Positions 47,637-56,869 of a stretch of 64,000 nucleotides of DNA are shown here, piece after piece (position 1 is the stretch's first letter; each line of letters begins with the position of its first letter). The notes beneath the pieces were generated by a model. The model saw nothing but the letters and a program-made list of their open reading frames with translations. It had not been told where the DNA came from and ran no database searches. The DNA is from Paenibacillus puerhi (GTDB taxonomy: Bacteria; Bacillota; Bacilli; Paenibacillales; NBRC-103111): positions 124,001 to 188,000 of the forward strand of contig NZ_WUWM01000010.1 of the NCBI RefSeq assembly GCF_009846885.1, given 5' to 3'. Position numbers and translations under genes: made by a program.

Positions 47637-48509
47637 ATGATATTCACCAAAATCGGTGTCGTCGGAGCAGGTACAATGGGGCAAGGCATCGCTGAGATGC
47701 TCGCTGCAAAAGGGCTTGATGTGTTGCTGGTCGAACGTTCGCCCGAACGTCTGGAGCAAGCCTGGGGACAGATTGAAATCAGCCTGGACAAGCAATTGGA
47801 AAAATGGGCCATAACGGTCCCGGAGAAGAAATTAATTTTATCCAAAATCCAAAAGGTTACGGATTGGAGCCGCCTGGCGGAATGCGATATGGTCATAGAA
47901 TCCGTTACCGAGGACCTGGAGCTAAAAAAGCAGGTGTTCGCCCGGTTGGACGAGCTTTGCCCGACGGAGGTCGTGCTGGCCTCCAACACGTCGACTCTCA
48001 GCTTAACGGAGATGGCAGCCGAGACGAATCTTCCAGAACGGGTTATCGGACTTCATTTCCTGTACCCGGTTTCGAAAATTCATCTTGTGGAAATCATAAG
48101 GGCGGTCAAGACGAGCGAGGAAACGTTCGAGAAGACCAAACGATTTGTGGAGGACACGATTCAGAAGCGCGGTATACAGGTGTACGAATCTCCTGGATTC
48201 ATCACTACGCGGCTCATCTGCATGCTGATCAACGAAGCGATGCACGCGCTCTCCGAACGTGTCGCTTCCGCCGAGGATATCGATAGCGCGATGCGGATCG
48301 GCTATGACTTTCATTACGGCCCGCTGGAAATGGCCGACCGCTTCGGTCTGGACGCCGTGCTGGCCGCTATGGAGCGGATGTTCCGCGAGTTCGGCGAGCT
48401 GAAGTACCGTCCCTCGTTCCTGTTGAAGCAGATGGTCCGCGCTGGAACTCTCGGTACGAAGACAGGACAAGGATTTTTCCGTTATGACAAGGATGGTGAC
48501 CGGTTATGA
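47637..48509 (+). CDS. 3-hydroxyacyl-CoA (3-hydroxybutyryl-CoA) dehydrogenase
   Basis: A 290-residue NAD enzyme of the HCDH family. The Rossmann motif is VGAGTMGQGIAEML, the catalytic region shows ASNTSTLSLTEMA and GLHFLYPVSKIHLVEII, and the C-terminal domain has GFITTRLICMLINEA and GYDFHYGPLEMADRFGLD. MmgB and Hbd are the closest known types. ATG 47637 follows GGAAGGGAGAG. It overlaps ackA by four bases, an unusual pairing: no crotonase, thiolase or acyl-CoA dehydrogenase gene is near. Confidence 0.9.
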   Translation: MIFTKIGVVGAGTMGQGIAEMLAAKGLDVLLVERSPERLEQAWGQIEISLDKQLEKWAITVPEKKLILSKIQKVTDWSRLAECDMVIESVTEDLELKKQVFARLDELCPTEVVLASNTSTLSLTEMAAETNLPERVIGLHFLYPVSKIHLVEIIRAVKTSEETFEKTKRFVEDTIQKRGIQVYESPGFITTRLICMLINEAMHALSERVASAEDIDSAMRIGYDFHYGPLEMADRFGLDAVLAAMERMFREFGELKYRPSFLLKQMVRAGTLGTKTGQGFFRYDKDGDRL

Positions 48510-49720
48510 TTGTGCTCGTCATTAATGCGGGCAGCTCTTCCCTCAAGTTCCAGCTGTACAAAATGGAGGATGAGTCGGTGCTGGCCAAGGGCAAGGTCGA
48601 ACGGATCGGGATGGAGTCGGCGATTTTGACCTATGAGCCTGAGGGGAAGCAGGATATCCGAGAGGTTCGGGAAATATTGGAGCATACGACCGCGATTCGC
48701 CGCGTGCTGGATATGCTGGTACACCCCGAATTCGGCGTGTTAAAGTCGGTTCGCGAGATTGAAGCCGTTGGCCATCGAGTGGTGCATGGAGGCGAGTCCT
48801 TCTCAAGCTCCGTGCTCGTGGATGAAGAGGTCAAGCAGGAGATCAAGCGGTTATTTGATCTGGCTCCATTGCATAATCCGGCCCATATGCTCGGCATTCA
48901 GGCCGTTGAGGCCAATATGCCGGATATTCCCCAGGCGGTCGTGTTCGATACGGCCTTTCACCAGACGATGCCGGCTGTCTCTTACCTATATCCGATTCCG
49001 ATGGTGCTCTACAAGAAGCATCAAATTCGCCGCTATGGATTCCACGGAACCTCGCATGCGTATGTAAGCGAGCGAGCGGCGTCCTATATGGGCCGGCCGA
49101 TCGAAGAATTGAAGCTTGTTACGTGCCACATCGGCAACGGGGCGAGCTGCGCGGCCGTGCTTCACGGCAAGTCCTTTGATACGAGCATGGGAATGACCCC
49201 GCTCGAGGGTCTGATGATGGGGACGCGGAGCGGCAATATTGATCCGGCCATCGTACCCTTTGCCATGGTCAAGGAGGAGTTGACGTTGTCCGAGGTGAAC
49301 TCGATGCTGAACAAGCATAGCGGGTTGATGGCCATCTCGGGTCTCAGCAGCGACATGAGGGAAATTACGCAGGCGATGGGAGAGGGCGACAAAAATGCCG
49401 CCTTGGCCTTCGAGATGTACGAATATCGGCTGCGCAAATGCATCGGAGCCTACGCGGCAGCAATGAACGGCATTGATGCGATCGTCTTTACTGCAGGCGT
49501 CGGCGAAAACTCGGCCCCGCTCCGAGCCGCGGTATGCCGCAACCTGACTTATCTCGGGCTTCGTCTGGATGAGGAAGCGAATGACCGGCGGTCGCAGGAT
49601 GACCGTGCCATTTCGACGCCGGAATCCCGGGTTCAGGTGCTGGTTATTCCGACGAATGAAGAGCTGGTTATCGCCCGGGATACGTACCGGTTGATTTTAG
49701 ATCGCAATCCTGTAGAATAA
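48506..49720 (+). CDS. ackA: acetate kinase
   Basis: A 404-residue ASKHA-fold kinase interconverting acetate and acetyl phosphate. The N-terminal INAGSSSLKFQL, the substrate-site HGTSHAYVSERAA, the TCHIGNGASCAAV phosphate loop and FTAGVGENSA define acetate rather than butyrate kinase. The ATG overlaps the upstream stop, so translation is coupled to the dehydrogenase. No pta gene is adjacent. A long hairpin follows. Confidence 0.95.
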   Translation: MIVLVINAGSSSLKFQLYKMEDESVLAKGKVERIGMESAILTYEPEGKQDIREVREILEHTTAIRRVLDMLVHPEFGVLKSVREIEAVGHRVVHGGESFSSSVLVDEEVKQEIKRLFDLAPLHNPAHMLGIQAVEANMPDIPQAVVFDTAFHQTMPAVSYLYPIPMVLYKKHQIRRYGFHGTSHAYVSERAASYMGRPIEELKLVTCHIGNGASCAAVLHGKSFDTSMGMTPLEGLMMGTRSGNIDPAIVPFAMVKEELTLSEVNSMLNKHSGLMAISGLSSDMREITQAMGEGDKNAALAFEMYEYRLRKCIGAYAAAMNGIDAIVFTAGVGENSAPLRAAVCRNLTYLGLRLDEEANDRRSQDDRAISTPESRVQVLVIPTNEELVIARDTYRLILDRNPVE

Positions 49721-49739
49721 CGTGTAGAATGGGAAAAGG

Positions 49740-49768
49740 GCGCCGGTCGAACGTTTGTTCGCCGGCGC
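49740..49768 (+). terminator. GC-rich hairpin after ackA
   Basis: GCGCCGG, a one-base bulge and CGAAC pair with GTTCG and CCGGCGC around a GTTT loop. No T run follows. Confidence 0.6.
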
Positions 49769-49808
49769 TCCTTGAGTTCAATCCATAGGAAGCGGGGAGG
49801 ATGGCGGA

Positions 49809-51107
49809 ATGAGCCGGAATGTAATCATGATCTCCGAGATTGGTCGGCATGTAGAGCAAACGATCACCATCGGAGGTTGGCTGCACAATATGCGGTCGAG
49901 CGGAAAGATCCGTTTCCTGCAGCTGCGCGATGGCTCCGGGTATATCCAGGGAGTGATCGTGAAGAGCGAGGTTTCGGAGCAGGTATGGGAAGACGCAGCG
50001 AAGCTGACGCAGGAAAGCTCGCTTTATGTAACGGGAGTGGTTCGGGAAGATACACGGAGCAAGGATGGCTTTGAGCTAAGCGTAACGGATGTCCAGCTCA
50101 TTCAGCTGGCGACGGATTACCCGATTACGCCGAAGGAGCATGGCGTCGATTATTTGATGGACCACCGCCACCTGTGGATTCGGACGCCACGTCAACGGGC
50201 GATCCTTGCCGTGCGCTCGCACATTATACGGGCCGTGCAGCAATTTTTCGACGAACGCGGCTTTCATCTGGTCGATCCGCCGATTCTGACTCCATCCTCC
50301 TGCGAGGGAACGACCAACTTGTTCCATACGAAATATTTCGACGAGGACGCTTACTTAACGCAGAGCGGCCAGCTCTATATGGAGGCAGCCGCTATGGCGC
50401 TAGGCCGGGTGTATTCCTTCGGTCCTACCTTCCGCGCGGAAAAATCGAAGACTCGTCGGCATCTGATCGAGTTCTGGATGATTGAACCGGAGATGGCATT
50501 CGTCACTCATGAGCAAAGCTTGGAGATCCAGGAGCAGTTCGTTGCCTATGTGGTCCAGTCGGTGCTCAAGGCTTGTCCCAAGGAGCTGGCCGCCTTGGAT
50601 CGGGATATTTCCAAGCTGGAGCGCATTCAAGCTCCGTTCCCGCGTATAACGTATGATGAAGCGGTGCAGTTCCTGAAGGATAACGGTCATGAATTCGAGT
50701 GGGGCGAAGATTTCGGCGCTCCTCATGAAACGGCCATTGCTCAGAGCTACGACAAGCCTGTCTTCATCACCCATTACCCGACTGAAATCAAAGCCTTCTA
50801 TATGAAGCCGGACCCCGACCGTCCTGAGGTTGTGTTATGTGCGGATATGATTGCACCCGAGGGTTACGGGGAGATTATCGGCGGGAGCCAGCGGATTGAC
50901 GACCCGGAGCTGATGGAGGAAAGGTTCAGGCAGCATGAGCTGTCCAAGGATGCCTATCAATGGTATCTCGATCTGCGCAAGTACGGTTCGGTGCCGCATT
51001 CCGGGTTCGGTTTGGGTCTGGAGAGGACCGTAGCCTGGATCTGTGGACTCGATCATGTGCGTGAAACGATTCCGTTCCCTAGGCTCCTGAATCGCTTGTA
51101 CCCTTAG
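49809..51107 (+). CDS. asnS: asparaginyl-tRNA synthetase
   Basis: A 432-residue class IIb synthetase. An N-terminal OB-fold anticodon-binding domain (about 1-105) precedes the catalytic domain with motif 2 [30 protein letters not shown] sequence (two stretches around residues 199-225) and motif 3 [16 protein letters not shown]. The match to AsnS rather than AspS rests on the short length and absence of the bacterial AspS insertion. It stands immediately before dnaD, as in Bacillus. Confidence 0.95.
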   Translation: MSRNVIMISEIGRHVEQTITIGGWLHNMRSSGKIRFLQLRDGSGYIQGVIVKSEVSEQVWEDAAKLTQESSLYVTGVVREDTRSKDGFELSVTDVQLIQLATDYPITPKEHGVDYLMDHRHLWIRTPRQRAILAVRSHIIRAVQQFFDERGFHLVDPPILTPSSCEGTTNLFHTKYFDEDAYLTQSGQLYMEAAAMALGRVYSFGPTFRAEKSKTRRHLIEFWMIEPEMAFVTHEQSLEIQEQFVAYVVQSVLKACPKELAALDRDISKLERIQAPFPRITYDEAVQFLKDNGHEFEWGEDFGAPHETAIAQSYDKPVFITHYPTEIKAFYMKPDPDRPEVVLCADMIAPEGYGEIIGGSQRIDDPELMEERFRQHELSKDAYQWYLDLRKYGSVPHSGFGLGLERTVAWICGLDHVRETIPFPRLLNRLYP

Positions 51108-51176
51108 CCGTTGCAGGAGATGGAGCCTTGCGCACGAGAGAACAAGGGTAGTAAAAGCAGGGGGAGGACTTAAGTC

Positions 51177-51854
51177 TTGAGAGGAAATGATCGTGAGCTT
51201 GATGAGTTGTCAGCGATACTGATCGGCGGGTTGGCGGATAGTTATGCCGAAATTCCTTATTGGCTGCTCCGTTATTACCCGCGGCTGAGGCTGTCTGAGC
51301 TCGAGGCTATGCTGATTATTCAGGTGATGGCCTTTAAGCAGAAGGAGCAGAAAGATTTTCCGACCTTGGAGGAGCTGCAAGCCCGTATGTCCGTGCCGCA
51401 GGAAAAGGTGATCGCCGCGGTGCAGAAGCTGATGCTCGAAGGCTTGCTGCTTATCGACGAGTCGAGGGATCCTGCGACCGGCATTCACAGCGAAGCCTAT
51501 AATTGGACGCCGCTGCTTGAGAAGCTGGCGGTTCTCCGGGCGGAGGAGTGGCTAGAGGAGCGGGCGAACCGGAGGCTTGCAGCCGCAGCTCGCGGGGAGC
51601 GAAAGGATATTTTCTCGATATTCGAGCGGGAATTCGGCCGGCCGCTGACCCCGATGGAGCTTGAATCGATTGCGGGCTGGCTCGACAAGGACGGTCATCC
51701 AGAGGCGCTGATCTTGGCGGGACTGAAGGAAGCGGTATTTGCCGGTAAAATTCATTTTCGTTATATCGATCGCATTCTGCTGGAGTGGCAGCGCAACCGG
51801 ATCATGACCGTTGAGCAGGCCAAGGAGCATTCCCAGAAATTCAGAAGCCGATAG
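51177..51854 (+). CDS. dnaD: DNA replication initiation protein DnaD
   Basis: A 225-residue protein with an N-terminal winged-helix oligomerisation domain (LLRYYPRLRLSELEAMLIIQVMAF) and the C-terminal DnaD domain (FSIFEREFGRPLTPMELESIAGWL, then ILAGLKEAVFAGKIHFRYIDRILLEW) ending in the basic tail that binds DNA. DnaD helps load helicase at oriC and during restart. TTG 51177 follows GGGGGAGG. The asnS-dnaD order is conserved. Confidence 0.95.
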   Translation: MRGNDRELDELSAILIGGLADSYAEIPYWLLRYYPRLRLSELEAMLIIQVMAFKQKEQKDFPTLEELQARMSVPQEKVIAAVQKLMLEGLLLIDESRDPATGIHSEAYNWTPLLEKLAVLRAEEWLEERANRRLAAAARGERKDIFSIFEREFGRPLTPMELESIAGWLDKDGHPEALILAGLKEAVFAGKIHFRYIDRILLEWQRNRIMTVEQAKEHSQKFRSR

Positions 51855-51861
51855 GCTGAAA

Positions 51862-51899
51862 GCGAACAGGCATTCGTCGCGGGACGGATGCCTGTTTGC
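51862..51899 (+). terminator. long hairpin after dnaD
   Basis: GCGAACAGGCATTCGTC folds on GACGGATGCCTGTTTGC with a four-base loop: about 17 pairs with two wobble positions. No T run follows. Confidence 0.65.
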
Positions 51900-52029
51900 T
51901 AGGCAGGCAAGTTGGAAGCAATTATTAATTTTTCCATAGGTGCTGTAACTTTTTGAACGACTTCATCGTCTATCAAGGTGTGCATACATAGCGTAAACTG
52001 TCGATATTGAAAAGTAAAGGAGGGTCAGC

Positions 52030-52884
52030 ATGATCCGTTGGCTGCGCAAACATAAAGAGCAAGCCGAGATGGCGGCTGCAGGATCTGCTTCTCCGGGGGA
52101 GAAGGAGGGCACAGGCGGCGGACCGGATGATCGTCATATTCAGGAGGCCGCTCCGACAGTCGAGGCCCGGCAGGTCGGGATGAGCCCGCAGCCGGCGATC
52201 GATACGAGCGTGCCGCTGCTGACAGTGTCCGGCGTGGAGCGATCGTTCCCGGTAGGAGGACAGCAGCTTCATGTGCTCAAAGGGATCGACCTTTCGTTGT
52301 ATCCGACGCAGCTTGCGATGCTGAAAGGCAGGTCAGGCTCGGGTAAAACGACGCTGCTGAATTTGATCGGCGGTCTCGACCAGCCGAATAAGGGCGAGAT
52401 CAGGTTCAAGGAGCATTTGTTTCATCAATGCGGCGATGATGAGCGGACATACATACGCAGGAAAGAAATCGGTTTTATTTTTCAGTCATTCGCTCTCATG
52501 CCGCTGTTGTCCGCCTGGGAAAATGTCGAGCTGTCCATGCGGATGGCAGGTATCCCGAGAGCGCAATGGAAGCCGCGGGTTACGCACTGTCTGGAGCTTG
52601 TCGGCTTGGCCAAACGGATGCATCATCGTCCGTTCGAGCTGTCCGGAGGCGAGCAGCAGCGGGTAGCCATCGCCAAAGCCATCGCGCATAAGCCGAGCCT
52701 GCTGCTTGCGGACGAGCCGACCGCCGAGCTTGACTCGCAGATGGGCGCACAGGTGATGGGCGTGTTCCGCGACATCATCGAAACGGAGCGCATGACGATC
52801 TGTATGACGACACATGATCCGACAATAATGGAGGTAGCCGACCGTGTTTTCGAAATGGTGGATGGGAAATTTATCAATAGCTAA
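52030..52884 (+). CDS. ABC transporter ATP-binding protein (LolD/MacB type)
   Basis: A 284-residue ATPase. The ABC domain begins near residue 63 after a Gly/Glu/Ala-rich extension that is not normal for the family. Walker A is KGRSGSGKTT, the signature LSGGEQQRVAIAKAI, Walker B SLLLADEPTAELD. LolD/MacB-type ATPases drive mechanotransmission by FtsX-like permeases rather than classical transport. The ATG follows AAAGGAGGG. It is the first gene of a six-gene run and the next gene starts inside its 3' end. Confidence 0.92.
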   Translation: MIRWLRKHKEQAEMAAAGSASPGEKEGTGGGPDDRHIQEAAPTVEARQVGMSPQPAIDTSVPLLTVSGVERSFPVGGQQLHVLKGIDLSLYPTQLAMLKGRSGSGKTTLLNLIGGLDQPNKGEIRFKEHLFHQCGDDERTYIRRKEIGFIFQSFALMPLLSAWENVELSMRMAGIPRAQWKPRVTHCLELVGLAKRMHHRPFELSGGEQQRVAIAKAIAHKPSLLLADEPTAELDSQMGAQVMGVFRDIIETERMTICMTTHDPTIMEVADRVFEMVDGKFINS

Positions 52885-53941
52885 ACAAGCGGCTAGGCCC
52901 GCGGCTTTAGCCTGCTTGGCATTATCGATGGCTTTAGCCTCCGGCTGCTCGCTGCTGCCCAAGGAGGAGGAAGAGGAGACGATTCCGGTTATCCAGGCTC
53001 CGAAGCTGTCCAAGAAGCCGGAATATCAGGTGAAAACAGGGACGCTGGAGTCTACAGCAAGGGGATCCGGCCGGATGATGGCAACGGTCGAGGAGGATTT
53101 GTACTTTACCGACGAGACGAGCCGCAGGATCAAAAATATGCTGGTCAAAACCGGCGATAATGTCGTTCAAGGCCAAGTGATCGCGGAGCTTGACGTTACG
53201 GAGCTGGAGAGCGAGCTCAAACAGAAACGGCTTCAGACCCGCAAGGATGAACTCGCGATGATCGAAACGCTGCGCAACGCCGACGGCAAGAGCGCAGAGG
53301 AGATCGAGCAGGCGAAGATCTCCTTTGAGCTGGAGAGGGAGAAGCTGAACAAGCTCGAAAGCACGATTGCCAAAGCGAGCCTGACGGCTCCGTTCTCCGG
53401 CACCATCGTCTCTGTTTATATGAAGAAGGGCGATTCGGTCAAGGCGTACGATGCAGTCGCCACGATAGCGGATCTGTCGCAGCTGACAGTGGCCGCCACT
53501 TTGAGCGCAGACGATCTGAAGAAGGTGGCCGTCGGCATGGAGGTGCGCGTCGATATCAACGCTCTCGGACAGCACAAAGGCACAGTTCAGCAGCTGCCTA
53601 ATCCGAAGACGAACGAGAACAACAACAATGGCGGCTATCCGGGAGACGGGCAGAGGCAGCCCGATTCCATCGAGAATTATATGCTCGTGAAGCTAGACCC
53701 GTTCCCGCAGGGCGTCGACCGCGGCAGACCGCTGAGCGTCACCGTCATTACCAATCGCAAGGAGAACGCGGTGGTCATCCCGGTCGCTGCGCTTCGTTCG
53801 TATTCCGGACGCAACTATGTACAAGTGCAGGAAGCTGACGGAAGCAAGCGGGAAGTGGATGTGGAGATCGGCCAGCAAACCCCGACTGAGGTGGAGATCC
53901 TGAAGGGTCTTACGCCTGGGCAGAAAGTAGTGGGTCGCTAA
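52844..53941 (+). CDS. MacA/HlyD-like membrane-fusion lipoprotein
   Basis: A 365-residue exported adaptor. A signal peptide ends in the lipobox LASGC (Cys35), so it should be lipid-anchored outside the membrane. A beta-barrel and lipoyl-like region (GDNVVQGQVIAELD, then SLTAPFSGTIVSVYMKKGDSV) flanks a coiled coil (about residues 120-175). GTG 52844 lies seven bases after GGAGGTAG, within the preceding ATPase gene, giving a 41-base overlap. The C-terminus overlaps the permease start. Partner of the adjacent permease. Confidence 0.9.
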   Translation: MFSKWWMGNLSIAKQAARPAALACLALSMALASGCSLLPKEEEEETIPVIQAPKLSKKPEYQVKTGTLESTARGSGRMMATVEEDLYFTDETSRRIKNMLVKTGDNVVQGQVIAELDVTELESELKQKRLQTRKDELAMIETLRNADGKSAEEIEQAKISFELEREKLNKLESTIAKASLTAPFSGTIVSVYMKKGDSVKAYDAVATIADLSQLTVAATLSADDLKKVAVGMEVRVDINALGQHKGTVQQLPNPKTNENNNNGGYPGDGQRQPDSIENYMLVKLDPFPQGVDRGRPLSVTVITNRKENAVVIPVAALRSYSGRNYVQVQEADGSKREVDVEIGQQTPTEVEILKGLTPGQKVVGR

Positions 53942-56862
53942 TGCCGATGCTTCGTTTTCTTTTCCGGAAAATGTGGAATACCAGGTGGCTGACGCTCAGC
54001 ACACTGGTCGGCCTTATCATGGCCGTCGCTTTCACTACCAGCATACCTATGTATGCGGACGGCTCGCTGAAGCGTGTCGTCGCCAAGACACTGGAAGAGA
54101 AAAGCGACGGACTGCCTGCAGGCTCCGTGATGATCCGCTATCAGGCCAGCGGCAGCGAACGTGCCGATCTGAATGACCTGAAGGAAGTGGACGGGTATAT
54201 CGCTGAGGAGCTGCCCAAGGAGATCGCTTTTCCATACGATGCCTTCGTTCGTACATACTCCATCCGAGCAGCCCAGATTACGCCGGAGGATCCGACGAAG
54301 GTGGATGCCAGCAAGCGCCGCCAGCTCACGTTATTTGCCCAATCCGGGTTAAAGGAGAAGGTAGAGCTGACCCAGGGTGCCTGGTTCTCGGAGCAGCCGC
54401 AAAATGGCGTCGTCGAGGTAGTCATGTTCGAGGAGGGGCTTTATCGGGGCGATATGCGCGTCGGAGATACGTTTACCTATCCGATCGCGGGCGGGCTCGG
54501 CATAGCGCCGATCAAAATCAAGATCGTCGGCGCCTATAAGCCGCTGGACGATAACCATCCCTATTGGTACCAAGGTCTGGAAGGGCTGCTCAGTTCGGCT
54601 TTTATGAGCGAAGCGGGCTTTCAGGATCACCTGTTGACCAGCAAAAAAATACCGCTGAATCTGGCGAATTGGTATTATGCCTTCGATCTGCGCGAGATTC
54701 AGACGAGTCAGCTGTCCATGCTGGAAAGGAAGCTTGACCGGCTTGGGATGACACTGTTCCAACTGCTTAAGAATACGCGCGTGGACATCTCGTTCATTCC
54801 GCTGCTTCAGGAGTTCAAGGTGCAAAGCGTCCAACTGCAGATTATGCTGTTCACGCTGGCTGCGCCGATGATCGCGATGGTATTCTACTACATCGTCATG
54901 AACGCGAGGCAGTCGCTTGACAAGCAGCGCACCGTCATTGCTGTCATTCGAAGCAGGGGAGGCAGCACGGGGCAAATTATTTGGATCTATTTGCTTGAAG
55001 GCTTGCTGCTTGGCGGCATAGCTCTCGTGCTTGGGCCGATGCTGGGCTGGTTCATGGCGAAGAGTATAGGCTCCTCCAGCGGTTTCTTGACCTTCGTAGA
55101 CCGGAAGGCCGTGCCGGTCGGCGTGTCTGCGGATGCGCTGCTGTACGGAGCGGCCGCGGTGGTCATTGCGATTCTGGCCAGTGTCATTCCGGCGATCATA
55201 TTCGCGCGCGCCTCGATTGTCAGCTACAAGCAGAAGCTTGCCCGGTCGGACAAAAAGCCGTTTTGGCAAAAATGGTTTCTGGATGTCGCTTTGCTGGGAC
55301 TGGTCGGTTATGGGTATTATCTGTTCGGCCAGCGCCAGGACTTATTCAGTCAGACGGGTATGACGACGGATCAACTGCAGGTTCATCCGCTGCTGTTCTT
55401 CATTCCGGCACTATCGATTATCGCACTTGGGCTATTCTTCCTGCGGTTGTTCCCATGGCTGCTGCGCATCGGAAACTGGCTTGGCAAGCGGCTGCTGCCG
55501 GTACCGGTTTACTTGACGCTGACCCAGCTCAGTCGTTCATCAACGGCCTATTATCCGCTGATGATCTTGCTTATTCTTACACTAGGCCTGGGGATTTATA
55601 ATGCCTCGGCAGCCCGTACGATCGATCTGAACTCAACGGACCGCATTCTTTACGCCTACGGTACCGACGTGATCATGCGGGCCGACTGGGTCGCGGTTTC
55701 TGATGAGCTCCCTCAGAACAATTCCTCGCAAGGGGGGCAAGGAGGCCAAGGTCAAGGACAGGGAGGTCAGGGCCAAGGCCAAGGCCAAGGCCAAGGCGGT
55801 CAAGGAGGAGGCGCGGGCCCAGGGCAGGGCGGTCAGCAGGGCGGCGCTCAGCCGCCTCCGAAGCTGCGCTTCATCGAGCCTCCGTTTGAGCTGTTTCGCG
55901 AGCTGGAGGGCGTCGAGCACGCAGCACGCGTCATGACCCTGAAAAGCAATGCGGTTGTCTCGGGCAAATCGATCGGCCAAGGGATGCTGATGGGGATCGA
56001 CAATGTCGATTTTGCCGAGGTCGGCTGGTTCCGCAAGGATCTGTTCAAGATTCATCAAAATCAATATCTCAACCTGCTTGGACAATATGAGCAAGCGGTC
56101 ATTATCCCGACCAAGCTTGCCGAGCGGCATAACATCAAGCCGGGCGACCTGATGAATATTACGATATCCGGCCAGTCCGTCGAATTCGTCGTCGTCGCCT
56201 CGCTGCCTTACTGGCCGAGCCAATATCCCGATGAAATCCCGTTTTTCATCGCGAATCTGGAGTATGTGTATGACCAGGCTCCCGTGGTGCCTTACGATGT
56301 ATGGTTGAAGCTGAAGGACGGGGCAAAGGTAACGCCTATGCTTGAGGCATTACGCGCCAAAAACGTAGACATTGCCACTGTGAAGGACGTGAAAAGCGAG
56401 CTGGTTATTCAGAAGAAGCATCCTGCTAGGGGCGGCGTTTTCGGTATATTGAGCCTTGGCTTCTTAGTTTCCGTATTCGTCTCGTTAATCGGCTATGTGT
56501 TGTACTGGTTTTTCAACCTGTCGAGCCGCGTGGTTCAATTCGGGGTATTGCGCGCCATGGGCTTATCGCGCCGCCAACTGACAGGTATGCTGCTGCTTGA
56601 GCAGTTGTTCACCGCAGGTCTTGCAATCGCTCTGGGCTTCGGAATCGGTAAGCTGACGAGTTATTTGTTCCTGCCCTTCCTGCAGAACTCCGAGAATGTG
56701 CAGACCCAGGTGCCGCCGTTCCGTGTGATCTTTGACTCGCGGGATACCAGTCAATTGTATCTGGTTGTCGCAGTCATGATGCTGACCGGCGCGAGCCTGC
56801 TGTTCCTCCACATCCGGCGATTGCGGGTTCATCAGGCCGTGAAGCTTGGAGAGGAGAAGTGA
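53941..56862 (+). CDS. large FtsX/MacB-type ABC permease with a Gly/Gln-rich loop
   Basis: A 973-residue membrane protein. An N-terminal transmembrane helix (about 17-35) is followed by a 230-residue extracellular domain, a central set of helices (about 300-545), a second extracellular region (about 560-830) and a final FtsX-type three-helix block (about 835-965, with VVQFGVLRAMGLSRRQLTGMLL). Residues about 597-640 are nearly pure Gly/Gln. The permease forms a tripartite system with the upstream ATPase and adaptor. Its start overlaps the adaptor stop (TAATG). It is larger than typical MacB, resembling duplicated FtsX permeases. Confidence 0.88.
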   Translation: MPMLRFLFRKMWNTRWLTLSTLVGLIMAVAFTTSIPMYADGSLKRVVAKTLEEKSDGLPAGSVMIRYQASGSERADLNDLKEVDGYIAEELPKEIAFPYDAFVRTYSIRAAQITPEDPTKVDASKRRQLTLFAQSGLKEKVELTQGAWFSEQPQNGVVEVVMFEEGLYRGDMRVGDTFTYPIAGGLGIAPIKIKIVGAYKPLDDNHPYWYQGLEGLLSSAFMSEAGFQDHLLTSKKIPLNLANWYYAFDLREIQTSQLSMLERKLDRLGMTLFQLLKNTRVDISFIPLLQEFKVQSVQLQIMLFTLAAPMIAMVFYYIVMNARQSLDKQRTVIAVIRSRGGSTGQIIWIYLLEGLLLGGIALVLGPMLGWFMAKSIGSSSGFLTFVDRKAVPVGVSADALLYGAAAVVIAILASVIPAIIFARASIVSYKQKLARSDKKPFWQKWFLDVALLGLVGYGYYLFGQRQDLFSQTGMTTDQLQVHPLLFFIPALSIIALGLFFLRLFPWLLRIGNWLGKRLLPVPVYLTLTQLSRSSTAYYPLMILLILTLGLGIYNASAARTIDLNSTDRILYAYGTDVIMRADWVAVSDELPQNNSSQGGQGGQGQGQGGQGQGQGQGQGGQGGGAGPGQGGQQGGAQPPPKLRFIEPPFELFRELEGVEHAARVMTLKSNAVVSGKSIGQGMLMGIDNVDFAEVGWFRKDLFKIHQNQYLNLLGQYEQAVIIPTKLAERHNIKPGDLMNITISGQSVEFVVVASLPYWPSQYPDEIPFFIANLEYVYDQAPVVPYDVWLKLKDGAKVTPMLEALRAKNVDIATVKDVKSELVIQKKHPARGGVFGILSLGFLVSVFVSLIGYVLYWFFNLSSRVVQFGVLRAMGLSRRQLTGMLLLEQLFTAGLAIALGFGIGKLTSYLFLPFLQNSENVQTQVPPFRVIFDSRDTSQLYLVVAVMMLTGASLLFLHIRRLRVHQAVKLGEEK
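55731..55860 (+). repeat. low-complexity Gly/Gln tract with GGCCAA tandem repeats
   Basis: The coding strand contains repeated GGTCAA, GGCCAA and GGACAG hexamers, including four successive GGCCAA units near 55770-55797. It encodes an alternating Gly-Gln segment in the extracellular loop of the permease. Slippage could change its length in frame by two residues per unit. Confidence 0.9.
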
Positions 56863-56869
56863 TGCTGCA

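Noticed and set aside
55731..55860. CRISPR array
   Set aside because: The repeats are contiguous hexamers inside a reading frame, without spacers.
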